A stretch of DNA of 64,000 nt, from positions 38,507 to 102,506 of the forward strand of contig NZ_FNHL01000008.1 in the NCBI RefSeq assembly GCF_900103715.1. Reading direction: 5' to 3'. A program made the translations under genes and the position numbers. Numbering within the stretch: the first letter of the stretch is position 1; each line of letters begins with the position of its first letter. The notes under the pieces were generated by a model. The model saw only the letters and a list, made by a program, of their open reading frames with translations, did no database searches and was not told the DNA's origin. This document shows positions 53,053 to 61,099 of the stretch, piece after piece. The stretch comes from Halogranum gelatinilyticum. Lineage in GTDB: Archaea; Halobacteriota; Halobacteria; Halobacteriales; Haloferacaceae.

Positions 53053-54408
53053 TTATTTGAGCGGGTTCGACTGGAACCGGTCACGGTACAGTTGGGTCGT
53101 CTCTTCCTGTGTCGCTTCGTCGGTGTAGACGCCGGGCAGTTCGTAGCCGTTTGGCTTGTCCGCGTCCTTCCAGTCGAGGACTTCCTTCATGTCTTCGAGG
53201 TTCATGGGCTGCATGTCGATCTGCGGGTCCCACGCGTCCTCGCCGGCCTCGACGACGGACATCTTCGTCCAATCGTAGGGCGTCTCGCCGGAGAAGATCG
53301 CCTCGTTGTAGTCGGCGGCGTCGACGACCGGAAGCCGGTCGATGACGTCGGTCCACTCGTCGGGGTTCTTCACACAGACCGGCGCGTTGAACGACATCAT
53401 CTTCTCCGCGTCGCTGAGCGTGTGCCCGTTGATGTAGTCGTGACATTTCGCGACCGACCAGCCGGCCTGCCACGGGCCCATACCCGAGACGGTGCCGGTC
53501 ATCCGGTCCTCGGCGATGGCCGCGAGTCCGGGTTCGCTGGCGTCGATGCCGACGACGGGCACGTCGATGTCGTTCTCCTCGAGGATGGTGAGTCCACCCA
53601 GCGCGACGGCGTCGTTCTGACCGAAGAAGCCGTCGATCTCGTCGCCGAACTGCGAGACCTTGTCGTTCATGACGCTACGGGCGTCCGAGCGGATGAAATT
53701 GCCCGGCTGGCGCGGCCCCGCCATCTCGATGTCCGGATATTCCTGGAGTGCCAGGTCGACACCTTTGTTCCGACCGATGTTGGGGGCCGTACCGCGGTTG
53801 CCCTCGATGTGGACGAACGTTCCGCTACCGCCCATCGCCTCGAACAGCATCTTCGCGCCCGAGTAGGCGTGGTTGACGAAGTGGGGCGTGAAGAACGTCA
53901 CGTACTCGTCGCCGGCGTCCTGCGGGACGAACCAGTCGGCGATGGTGACTGCGAGAACACCCGGAATTTCGCCCTCGACCAGCGTCTCCGCCAGCGTGAT
54001 TGCGGCGGCGTTGGTGTAGGTCTGTCCGGCGATGAAGTCCGCGTTGTTCGACACCGCTGTGTCGAACTGCTGTTGCTGTGTCTGGACCTCACCGTTGTTC
54101 GTCTGGACGTTCGGTTCGTAGCCGAAGGCTTCGCACGCCTCGAGGTAGCCCTTCTCCCAGCTGAGCCAGTAGGAGTTCTGTCGGTTCGCAATGGAGCCCA
54201 TCGACGTGAGCTGACCGGACCCGCCGTCGCCACCGGATCCGCTCCCGGTCGAGCCGCCGTCACCGCTGGTTCCCCCGCCAGATCCGCCGTCACCGCCGTC
54301 GCTGCCACCGGTACAGCCAGCGAGACCGGCGAGCGCGCCAGCCGAGCCAGCTGCGGTGGTTGCTTTGATAAACTGCCGTCTCGAATGGTCGGTGCTATCC
54401 CTTGTCAT
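53053..54408 (-). CDS. Sugar-type ABC substrate-binding lipoprotein (RbsB-like)
   Basis: 451 residues. Tat signal (SRRQFIKATTAAG), lipobox LAGLAGC (Cys32), then a Gly/Ser-rich linker to about 65. The mature part is a periplasmic-binding type 1 fold: NSYWLSWEKGYLEACEAFGYE, GQTYTNAAAITLAETLVEGEIP, FFGQNDAVALGGLTILEENDIDVPVVGIDASE. A C-terminal segment beyond the usual family length carries VVEAGEDAWDPQIDMQPMN. First gene of the transporter operon. Ligand unknown; autoinducer-2/rhamnose-like and inositol ligands are possible. Confidence 0.88.
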   Translation of the reverse strand: MTRDSTDHSRRQFIKATTAAGSAGALAGLAGCTGGSDGGDGGSGGGTSGDGGSTGSGSGGDGGSGQLTSMGSIANRQNSYWLSWEKGYLEACEAFGYEPNVQTNNGEVQTQQQQFDTAVSNNADFIAGQTYTNAAAITLAETLVEGEIPGVLAVTIADWFVPQDAGDEYVTFFTPHFVNHAYSGAKMLFEAMGGSGTFVHIEGNRGTAPNIGRNKGVDLALQEYPDIEMAGPRQPGNFIRSDARSVMNDKVSQFGDEIDGFFGQNDAVALGGLTILEENDIDVPVVGIDASEPGLAAIAEDRMTGTVSGMGPWQAGWSVAKCHDYINGHTLSDAEKMMSFNAPVCVKNPDEWTDVIDRLPVVDAADYNEAIFSGETPYDWTKMSVVEAGEDAWDPQIDMQPMNLEDMKEVLDWKDADKPNGYELPGVYTDEATQEETTQLYRDRFQSNPLK

Positions 54409-54550
54409 GTGTGTTCACCACGTGGTTTCGAGTAGGAGTATAAATAGCTTGGGGGAATCGTCACGTTTGTTGATGTGAGAGCAGCCGAGCGGCGTCGTTC
54501 GGAGCCGCACACGGTCGTCTGCGGGCGGAGCTGTGTAGTCGTCGTCATGG

Positions 54551-55327
54551 TCAGTACATCACCTTGCCAGCGGAGACGTTGATGTCCTGTCCAGTGATTC
54601 GGGCGGCTTCCTCCGAGCAGAGGTAGGCTGCGACGCTGGCGATGTCCTCCCGCTGGACGAGTTCGTTGCGTGGACTCTGCGCTTCGGTCTCGGCGCGGAC
54701 GTCGTCGTAACTCCGCCCTGTCGCCTCCGCCTGTTGCTCGAAGACGCCGCGGATGCGCGGGCCGTCGACCGAACCGGGACAGATGGCGTTGACGTTGATG
54801 TCGTACTCGCCGACTTCGAGCGCGAGCGTCCGGGTGAAGCCGATGAGTCCCATCTTCGTCGCCGCGTAGGGCGTCCGGTTCAACAGCGGTTTCTTGCCCG
54901 TCACCGACGAGATGTTGACGATACGGCCGAAGCCACGGTCTTTCATCACCGGCAGTATCTCTCGACACATGAAGAACGGGCCGCGGAGGTTGACGTCCAT
55001 CGTCGCGTCCCACTCGGTCTGTTCGATCTCCTCGCAGGGACTCGTCGGGCCGGCGATGCCCGCGTTGTTGACGAGGATGTCGATCTGGCCGAACTCGTCG
55101 AGCACGCGGTCGACGGTCGACCGAACGCTCTCTTGCTCGGAGACGTCGGTCTCGACTGCGAGCGCGCGCTGCCCCTCAGCTTCGACGAGTCGCTTCGTCT
55201 CTTGCATCTCGTCCGCGTCGAGATCAGCGATAACCACGTCTGCTCCGTCTTGTGCAAGCCGTGTACAGATGGCTTGGCCGATTCCGCGACCACCGCCGGT
55301 CACGACGGCTATGCTATCGGACACCAT
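54551..55327 (-). CDS. SDR-family dehydrogenase
   Basis: 258 residues, classical SDR. Cofactor motif TGGGRGIGQAI (about 10-20), VVIADLDADE for NAD preference, NNAGIAG near 90, catalytic Tyr/Lys in TPYAATKMG and NAICPGSVDGPRIRG. It lies upstream of the ribose-type transporter operon on the same strand and opposite the second BKACE gene, so a role in oxidising the imported compound is plausible. Confidence 0.85.
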   Translation of the reverse strand: MVSDSIAVVTGGGRGIGQAICTRLAQDGADVVIADLDADEMQETKRLVEAEGQRALAVETDVSEQESVRSTVDRVLDEFGQIDILVNNAGIAGPTSPCEEIEQTEWDATMDVNLRGPFFMCREILPVMKDRGFGRIVNISSVTGKKPLLNRTPYAATKMGLIGFTRTLALEVGEYDINVNAICPGSVDGPRIRGVFEQQAEATGRSYDDVRAETEAQSPRNELVQREDIASVAAYLCSEEAARITGQDINVSAGKVMY

Positions 55328-55535
55328 GTTCCCTCATGCCACGCTCTGGTATATAATTCTACTGTATCCCTCACAATCGATGTGAGAGAACCGGCCAGAA
55401 CCCACAGACGACGGCCGAATCGAAGAGGACGAGGCGGGTGTCGGGAGTGTCACGTGAGCGGTGTCGCGTGCGACGAGAGCTCTGGCAAGCGGGCCGCAAC
55501 TGCACCGAACGGGCGGTCACTCTCACGCCCAAAGT

Positions 55536-55543
55536 GATTAATA
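55536..55543 (+). promoter_or_regulatory. TATA box of BKACE copy 2
   Basis: GATTAATA is centred 27 bp before the ATG at 55567. Confidence 0.5.
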
Positions 55544-55566
55544 GTCGAAGATGACACAGTCAACCG

Positions 55567-56421
55567 ATGCCATACCAAGGCTACAGCGACTACTTCGACA
55601 AGCGGCTGATCATCAGCGTTGCGACCACCGGTGGTCACCAAGGCAAAGAGGCGAATCCGAACCTGCCCGAACAGCCCGAGGAGATCGCCCGCGACGTCGC
55701 CGAATGTGAGGAGGCGGGAGCCTCTATCGTCCACATCCACGCCCGCGACGACGACGGCGACGGGACCAAAGACGTCGCGCGGTTCCAGGAAATCCGCGAC
55801 GCCATCGACGCCCACTGCGACGACATCATCGTGAACTTCACCACGGGCGGCGGCGGTATCTGGTCACGTGAGGAACGGATCGCGCCGATTCTGGAGACCG
55901 ACCCCCGACCGGAGATGGCGACAGTCGACCTCGGGCCGGTCAACTTCGGACAGACGCGGACGGCGGTGAACACCCGCGAGCAGAACGAGGAGTACGCGGA
56001 AGCGATGCTCGACGCTGGCGTCAAGCCCGAGATGGAACTGTTCAACCCCGGCCACATCCCCGAGATGGAGCATCTCGTCGATCTCGACTTGCTCGAACCA
56101 CCCTACTGGTGTACGACCATCTTCGGGATGCAGAACGGGATGCCCGCCCACCCGCGGAACGTCTTCGCCTTCGCCGACAACCTGCCTACGGAGAGCGAGT
56201 GGCAGGTGCTCGCACTCGGTCGCCACCAACTGCCGCTGACGACCACGGCGATCGCGGCGGGTGGCCACGTCCGGGTCGGGATGGAGGACAACATCTACTA
56301 CCGGAAGGGGGAACTCGCCAAAAGCAACGCCCAGTTGGTCGAGCGGACCGCCCGCATCGCCGCCGAGCTCGAACGGCCGGTCGCCACACCGGCGGAGACG
56401 CGCGACATCCTCGGACTGTAA
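55567..56421 (+). CDS. Beta-keto acid cleavage enzyme (BKACE, DUF849), copy 2
   Basis: 284 residues, same length as copy 1 at 38641-39495 and alike throughout, with H56 and H58 of VHIHARDD, NFTTGGGG, FNPGHIPEMEH and RVGMEDN conserved. Differences cluster in the middle (GMQNGMPAHPRNVFAFADNLPTESEW) and in the stretch LTTTAIAAGGH, near the expected substrate pocket, so the two may accept different beta-keto acids. The DNA of both copies agrees almost base for base from about 100 bp before the stop to 9 bp after it. Confidence 0.9.
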   Translation: MPYQGYSDYFDKRLIISVATTGGHQGKEANPNLPEQPEEIARDVAECEEAGASIVHIHARDDDGDGTKDVARFQEIRDAIDAHCDDIIVNFTTGGGGIWSREERIAPILETDPRPEMATVDLGPVNFGQTRTAVNTREQNEEYAEAMLDAGVKPEMELFNPGHIPEMEHLVDLDLLEPPYWCTTIFGMQNGMPAHPRNVFAFADNLPTESEWQVLALGRHQLPLTTTAIAAGGHVRVGMEDNIYYRKGELAKSNAQLVERTARIAAELERPVATPAETRDILGL

Positions 56422-56763
56422 CGGCGACCCTCTCGTTCGGTTTCCCTGTTCTGCGGCATTCGATACTCGCGAACGGACAGCGGCAGGAGCGAGGCTCACC
56501 CGTCGAATCCGGAGCGAAGAACACAGGAGAGACAGTCCCTCAAACCCCGATATCGGGGGTTTCGAGGAGCCAACAGAGTGGTTCTACGAGGGCAGAGACC
56601 TCGAACCACAGACGCGGAAAGCCGTGACAACAATCGTGACTGTGTGTTACACAATACACAGGCGCGTACAGAAGGAACTCTGTTGATCGGCTGTTGACCG
56701 AGTCATTGCCGGATTTCCACCGTTTCAACCCCGTTAGTCGGGGTTCGGGAATTATACACGATT

Positions 56764-56789
56764 ATTCATCGTTGGCGAATATTATATAC
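56764..56789 (+). promoter_or_regulatory. Operator-TATA unit 1 upstream of IclR
   Basis: ATTC-N9-GAAT (56764-56780) runs straight into ATTATATAC. The 13-mer GAATATTATATAC recurs exactly at 56900-56912. Confidence 0.55.
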
Positions 56790-56886
56790 TGATCGTCGGT
56801 CGGTGCCCCCGCAGTCCGAGACCGGAAGGCGCGAGGGACAGTTATTTCGTCCAGACCAGGGAGAAACAAATTCAGAGGGGTGGCCG

Positions 56887-56912
56887 ATTCGACAGTGCGG
56901 AATATTATATAC
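56887..56912 (+). promoter_or_regulatory. Operator-TATA unit 2, promoter of the IclR gene
   Basis: ATTC-N9-GAAT (56887-56903) overlaps the TATA element TATTATATAC, centred 27 bp before the ATG at 56934. The unit repeats unit 1 with a different 9-bp centre. Confidence 0.6.
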
Positions 56913-56933
56913 CGGTGGCTGGTAATTGCTAGC

Positions 56934-57701
56934 ATGACCACGACAGACGGGCGACGGACGCTCAAATCGACCGAGACGACGTTGGAGATACTCGACCTGC
57001 TCAAGGAGCGCGACGGTGCTCGCGTGACGGAACTAGCGGAACTGCTCGACCGGGCCCCGAGCACGGTTCACAGCCATCTCGCGACGCTGGAATCCCAAGA
57101 GTACGTGGTCAAAGAGGGCGACATCTACTATCTCGGGCTGCACGTCCTCGAACTCGGAGACTACGTCCAGAACCGCAAGGAAGCGTACAAGATGGCGAAG
57201 TCGTACACCGAGCAGTTGGCCGAGGAGACCGAGTGCCGCGCCGTCTTCGTCGTCGAGGAGAACGGTCGCGGGGTCTATCTCCACACCTACTCGGGGAAAC
57301 ACGCCGTCTGGCGGTACTCCACCGTCGGAAAGCGGTTCTACCTGCATCAGACGGCCGCCGGGAAGGCACTGCTCTCGCAGCTCTCGGCCGACAGAGTCGA
57401 CGACATCGTCGACCAGTGGGGGCTCCCGCAGAAGACCGAGAACACGATCACCGACCGGGGACGACTGCTCGACGAACTCGACGAGATCCGCGAGCGCGGC
57501 TACTCGGTCAACCGCGAAGAACAGCTCGACGGCGTGAAGGCGGTCGGCGTCCCGGTCACCGGCCCGAACGACGAGGTGCTCGGCGCGTTCAGCGTCGCCA
57601 GCCCCGCCAACCGCCTCACTGGGGAATGGTTCACCGAGGAGCTGCCGAACGTCGTCCTCGGCGTCGCCAACGAGTTCGAACTCGAATACTCACTGTCGTA
57701 G
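56934..57701 (+). CDS. IclR-family transcriptional regulator
   Basis: 255 residues from MTTTDGRRTLKSTETTLEIL. Winged helix-turn-helix ARVTELAELLDRAPSTVHSHLATLESQEYV (about 25-54) and IclR effector domain with AAGKALLSQLS, RGYSVNREEQLDGVKAVGVPV and FSVASPANRL. It follows BKACE copy 2 and faces another IclR gene convergently. The preceding promoter holds two identical TATA/half-operator units, which points to autoregulation. Likely controls the surrounding BKACE/SDR/transport genes. Confidence 0.92.
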   Translation: MTTTDGRRTLKSTETTLEILDLLKERDGARVTELAELLDRAPSTVHSHLATLESQEYVVKEGDIYYLGLHVLELGDYVQNRKEAYKMAKSYTEQLAEETECRAVFVVEENGRGVYLHTYSGKHAVWRYSTVGKRFYLHQTAAGKALLSQLSADRVDDIVDQWGLPQKTENTITDRGRLLDELDEIRERGYSVNREEQLDGVKAVGVPVTGPNDEVLGAFSVASPANRLTGEWFTEELPNVVLGVANEFELEYSLS

Positions 57702-57805
57702 AACTGTTACAGGTGTAGAACTGTAACGCCAGTCACGTGAGACACCACGCCCACCGTTACGAACCTAACCGTGTCACACCGCGTTGCCGAGTCGGCAGCC
57801 GTCGG

Positions 57806-58582
57806 TCAGTAGTCCTGTAGCTCCAGTTCGACGAGGTTCGCCGTGTCGGAGACAGCCATCGGCAACTCTTCGTTAAAGTACGTCCCTCGCGCACGACTCG
57901 CCGGGACGGCGACACTAATCGCACCCTTCACCTCGCGGTCGTCACCGGAGTCGGAGTCCAAGAGCGGGGCGGCGATACAACAGAGTCCGTTCAGTTGCTC
58001 TTCGCGGTCGAACGCGACGCCCTCGGAGCGGGCTGTCGCCAGTTCCTCTTTGAGGGCTGCTCGGTCGGTGATGGTCCGGTCCGTCGTCGGCGGGAGACCG
58101 TGACGGTCGAGGATCTCGTCGACGCGGCGTTCGTCCATGTGCGCAAGCACGGCCTTTCCCAGCGCGTTGTTGTGGAGATGTTTCCGGTGGCCGATGGTGT
58201 CGAAGTTGACCGCACCCTCGCCGCGGTTGTCGTAGATGTAGTAGCCGTAGCCGTGTTCTTCGGTCATCAGAATACACAGCTCGCCGGTCTCCTCCGCGAG
58301 TCGGTCGATCTGCGGCTTGCCGACCTGGTAGATGTCGAGTTGGTTGACCAGGTCGTGGCCCATGCTGAGGAAGTTCATACTGAGTTGGTAGCCGTCGTGC
58401 CGACGGACGACGAACTCGAAGTCGGCCAGCGTCTCCAGATGGTAGTACGCCGTGCTCTTCGCGAAGCCGAGTTCGGTGGCAATCTCCGTCGCCGACGCCG
58501 GTCCGATAGCGGCGACTGTCCGGAGTAGCTCGAGGGTTCGCCCCGAGGCTTCGATCCGTTTTCCCGTCCGGTTCTCGCTCAT
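57806..58582 (-). CDS. IclR-family transcriptional regulator
   Basis: 258 residues. Winged helix-turn-helix ASATEIATELGFAKSTAYYHLETLADFEFV and effector domain with GKAVLAHMDERR, GVAFDREEQLNGLCCIAAPL and ISVAVPASRARG. The effector part has a short insert (LDSDSGDDREVKGA). A 17-bp palindrome GTTCA-N7-TGAAC lies just upstream of its TATA-like CATAATAG. It is the closest regulator to the amidohydrolase-MIP18-ADH group. Confidence 0.92.
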   Translation of the reverse strand: MSENRTGKRIEASGRTLELLRTVAAIGPASATEIATELGFAKSTAYYHLETLADFEFVVRRHDGYQLSMNFLSMGHDLVNQLDIYQVGKPQIDRLAEETGELCILMTEEHGYGYYIYDNRGEGAVNFDTIGHRKHLHNNALGKAVLAHMDERRVDEILDRHGLPPTTDRTITDRAALKEELATARSEGVAFDREEQLNGLCCIAAPLLDSDSGDDREVKGAISVAVPASRARGTYFNEELPMAVSDTANLVELELQDY

Positions 58583-58613
58583 AGACGGTCGAATGGGCCG
58601 AACTATTATGAAT

Positions 58614-58630
58614 GTTCACCACAGTTGAAC
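58614..58630. promoter_or_regulatory. 17-bp palindrome upstream of the IclR gene
   Basis: GTTCA-N7-TGAAC directly upstream (minus strand) of the TATA-like element. Same length and position as the palindromes at 25661-25677 and 56887-56903. Confidence 0.55.
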
Positions 58631-59074
58631 GGGTGGCGACACCACGGTTGCAGTGAGCGGTACCGGAACGGTCGACGGTGAGGACTCGGCCGGGAGACGA
58701 GAGTATAGAGTCGTTGACACGGGCGCGACTCTTCTATCCGTTCGTCGGTCGAAACCACTCGAAGGCGAGGAGGAGATCGCGAATCCGTCGTCGATGTGGA
58801 AGTCGTGAACTGCCACGCTCTACAGAGGTTACACCTAGACGGAGATTCAACGGGAGTGAACGTCGTGTATGAGACTTGTTGACCCGGGAGGGTGGAGAGA
58901 ACACACAGATTTCGGGGGCGATTCTCACGGTTCCTAGGCAAAATCGGCGAGGAGTTCGTCGATGATCAGTGGTAGCCGGAGAAGAGAGACGGGAGAGCGT
59001 TCTACAGGAGTGAACGAGACGCTCGGCCGAACAGTCGCTCGAACCGTCTCGTAGGGTGGAGTAGTGTGGGAAAC

Positions 59075-59083
59075 AATTATTAA
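59075..59083 (+). promoter_or_regulatory. TATA box of the amidohydrolase-MIP18-ADH group
   Basis: AATTATTAA is centred 30 bp before the ATG at 59109, supporting that start over the upstream in-frame ATG at 59064. Confidence 0.5.
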
Positions 59084-59108
59084 CATATGGTCCTGTGTGG
59101 CATATGCG

Positions 59109-60167
59109 ATGTACTATCAAGACGGCGAGGAGATCTTCGTCATCGACGGCCACGTCCATCTGTGGGACGCTCGTGAGGAGAACATCCAGCACGAAGGAGG
59201 CGAACAGTTCATCCAGTGTTTCTACGACTACCACACGGGGTTCACACCGGAGGAGCGACAGTGGAGCCTCGAAGAGTACCGCCACTACGGGGCCGAACGG
59301 ATGACGAAAGACCTCTTCGGCAATGCCGCCGCCGACATGGCAATCTTCCAGCCGACGTATCTCACGGACTTCTACGACGAGGGGTTCAACACGACGGACC
59401 AGAACGCCGAACTCGCAGAGCAGTATCCCGAACGGTTCGTCCTCAACGGCAGCTTCGACCCGCGCGACGGCGAGGAGGGGATGCGCGAACTCGAACGGAA
59501 GAAAGAGCAGTACGACATCGAGGGCGTCAAGGTGTACACTGCGGAGTGGCGCGGCGAGTCGAAGGGCTGGCGGCTCGACAGCGACGACTCCTTCGAGTTC
59601 CTCCAGAAATGTGCGGACCTCGGCATCGACAAGATTCACGCGCACAAGGGACCGACGATTCGACCCCTGAACCGCGACGCGTTCGACGTAGCCGACGTCG
59701 ACGACGCGGCGAGTTCGTTCCCCGAACTGGATTTCGTCGTCGAACACGTGGGACTGCCACGGCTCGACGACTTCTGTTGGATCGCCGCCCAGGAGCCGAA
59801 CGTCTACGGCGGGCTGGCGGTGGCCGCGCCGATGGCACAGAACCGACCCCGGAAGTTCGGCGAGATCATGGGTGAGTTGCTGTACTGGCTCGGCGAGGAC
59901 CGCATCATCTTCGGCTCCGACTACGCGCTGTGGAATCCGGACTGGCTGGTCGAGACGGTGATGAACGCCGAACTCACCGACGAGCAGAAAGACGAGTACG
60001 GCATCGAACTGACGACGGACGTGATGAAGAAGATCATGGGCGAGAACATCGCCGACCTCTACGACATCGACATCGAGGCGAAGAAAGAGCAGTTCCGGTC
60101 CGACCCGGTCACCGAAGAGTTCGGACTGGCCGACCACTACGGCGCCACGGACGCCACGGCGGACTGA
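59109..60167 (+). CDS. Amidohydrolase-2 family hydrolase, copy 2
   Basis: 352 residues from MYYQDGEEIFVIDGHVHLWD. Metal-dependent TIM-barrel hydrolase: HxH in DGHVHLWD, then GVKVYTAEW, HAHKGPTIRPL, FVVEHVGLPRLDDFC and the terminal aspartate in IIFGSDYALWNPDWL, all intact. The PRKFGEIMGELLYWLGEDRIIFGSDYALW segment is typical of the amidohydrolase encoded beside bacterial propane monooxygenases. The following MIP18 gene starts in its stop codon, and a Zn-alcohol dehydrogenase comes next, the same order as in those clusters. The hydrolysed bond is unknown. Confidence 0.85.
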   Translation: MYYQDGEEIFVIDGHVHLWDAREENIQHEGGEQFIQCFYDYHTGFTPEERQWSLEEYRHYGAERMTKDLFGNAAADMAIFQPTYLTDFYDEGFNTTDQNAELAEQYPERFVLNGSFDPRDGEEGMRELERKKEQYDIEGVKVYTAEWRGESKGWRLDSDDSFEFLQKCADLGIDKIHAHKGPTIRPLNRDAFDVADVDDAASSFPELDFVVEHVGLPRLDDFCWIAAQEPNVYGGLAVAAPMAQNRPRKFGEIMGELLYWLGEDRIIFGSDYALWNPDWLVETVMNAELTDEQKDEYGIELTTDVMKKIMGENIADLYDIDIEAKKEQFRSDPVTEEFGLADHYGATDATAD

Positions 60168-60937
60168 TGTCGAGTCGAACACACACGGACGCGCAGCCGA
60201 CCGTCCGGCAGGTGCGTGACAGACTGGACAACGTGACGGACCCCGAACTCGACGAGTCTATCGTGAAATTGGACTACGTCGACGACATCACCGTCCGGGG
60301 GTCGATGGTCGACGTGACCTTCTCGCTCCCGACGGCGTGGTGCTCGCCGGCGTTCGCGTGGATGATGGCGACGGACGCCCGCGACGAGGTCGAGGCACTC
60401 GACGGCGTCGACCGGGCCACAGTCACGCTCCGCGAGCATATGCACGAGACGGAGATCACGGAGGGCGTCAACGGCCGCGAGTCGTTCGGCTCCGTCTTCC
60501 CGGACGCCGACGGCGGCGTCGAGAGCATCCGTGCGTCGCTCGATGACAAGGCGCGAGTGGGTCGGCAGTACGACGCGATGAACGAACTGCTGGACGCGGG
60601 GCTGACCGAGAGACAGATCGTCCGACTCGTCCGAGAGGATCTCTCGCTCGGCGACGAGACCGACGACGAGGCGGTCGTCTCCGTCCGCGACGGCACGGTG
60701 GTCATCGCCGTCGACAGTGACGTCCTCGCGGGCTACGTCGAGAAAGCAAAGGCGTCCGGCGTCTTCGACGCCCACGACGACCTCCTGTTTCGGACGCCGG
60801 AGGGCGAACCCATCGACCCCGACCGGTTCGACATCGTCCACAAGCGGACGCGGCTCGCGAAGGTGAACATGAGTGGGCAGGGCAACATCTGTGACGCGCT
60901 GAACGAGGCGCGGTTCGCCGAGGATAGACTCGGATAA
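60167..60937 (+). CDS. MIP18/DUF59 protein with long C-terminal extension, copy 2
   Basis: 256 residues. The MIP18 core occupies about 10-100 (DNVTDPELDESIVKLDYVDDI, then FSLPTAWCSPAFAWMMATDARDEVEAL with the conserved cysteine). The remaining 150 residues are not part of the usual domain: a helical segment MNELLDAGLTERQIVRLVREDLSLG and a beta-rich end with RTRLAKVNMSGQGNICDALNEAR. Copy 1 lacks this part. It shares one base with the amidohydrolase stop (TGATG). Likely helps assemble a metal centre of a partner enzyme. Confidence 0.8.
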   Translation: MSSRTHTDAQPTVRQVRDRLDNVTDPELDESIVKLDYVDDITVRGSMVDVTFSLPTAWCSPAFAWMMATDARDEVEALDGVDRATVTLREHMHETEITEGVNGRESFGSVFPDADGGVESIRASLDDKARVGRQYDAMNELLDAGLTERQIVRLVREDLSLGDETDDEAVVSVRDGTVVIAVDSDVLAGYVEKAKASGVFDAHDDLLFRTPEGEPIDPDRFDIVHKRTRLAKVNMSGQGNICDALNEARFAEDRLG

Positions 60938-60940
60938 GCG

Positions 60941-60979
60941 GAGCGTTCGGAGCGTTCAGAGCGTTCGGAGCGTCCGGAG
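60941..60979. repeat. 9-bp tandem repeat after the MIP18 gene
   Basis: Four units of GAGCGTTCG (two with one change: GAGCGTTCA and GAGCGTCCG) follow the stop codon directly. Possibly a slippage product; no coding function. Confidence 0.65.
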
Positions 60980-61065
60980 AATCCAGCGGCTGTCGGCGGT
61001 AGCGAGTGGGCTCGTCGACAGACGGTAGGGGCACCGTTTTCGCGTGGATTGGTCCGACCCAGAGG

Positions 61066-61073
61066 TTTATAAT
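61066..61073 (+). promoter_or_regulatory. TATA box of the alcohol dehydrogenase
   Basis: TTTATAAT is centred 31 bp before the ATG at 61100, so the dehydrogenase can be transcribed separately from the MIP18 gene. Confidence 0.6.
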
Positions 61074-61099
61074 GATAGATGAGTAGTGTACACTGTAAT

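Larger units (their letters stand above)
56422..56933. other. Regulatory gap with two hairpins and repeated promoter units
   Basis: No gene is evident. Two related stem-loops are present: CCCCGATATCGGGG (56545-56558) flanked by AAA/GTTT, and AACCCCG-ttagt-CGGGGTT (56727-56745). Between them is ordinary unique sequence. Further right are two operator-TATA units listed separately. The hairpin pair could be ends of a relict small mobile element. Confidence 0.45.
58583..59108. other. Divergent control region of about 525 bp
   Basis: Holds the IclR promoter on the left (TATA-like element about 58604-58611 and palindrome 58614-58630) and on the right the TATA box AATTATTAA (59075-59083), 30 bp before the amidohydrolase ATG at 59109. 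The roughly 430 bp between carry no credible gene. Short frames there have poor haloarchaeal codon use. Confidence 0.5.

Noticed and set aside
56721..56750. Single GTTTCAACCCCG... hairpin considered as a CRISPR repeat
   Set aside because: Haloarchaeal CRISPR repeats begin similarly, but there is only one copy, no spacer periodicity and no cas genes.
60938..61099. Possible regulatory RNA from the 9-bp tandem repeat
   Set aside because: The repeat is short, directly follows a stop codon and forms no stable stem; replication slippage explains it.
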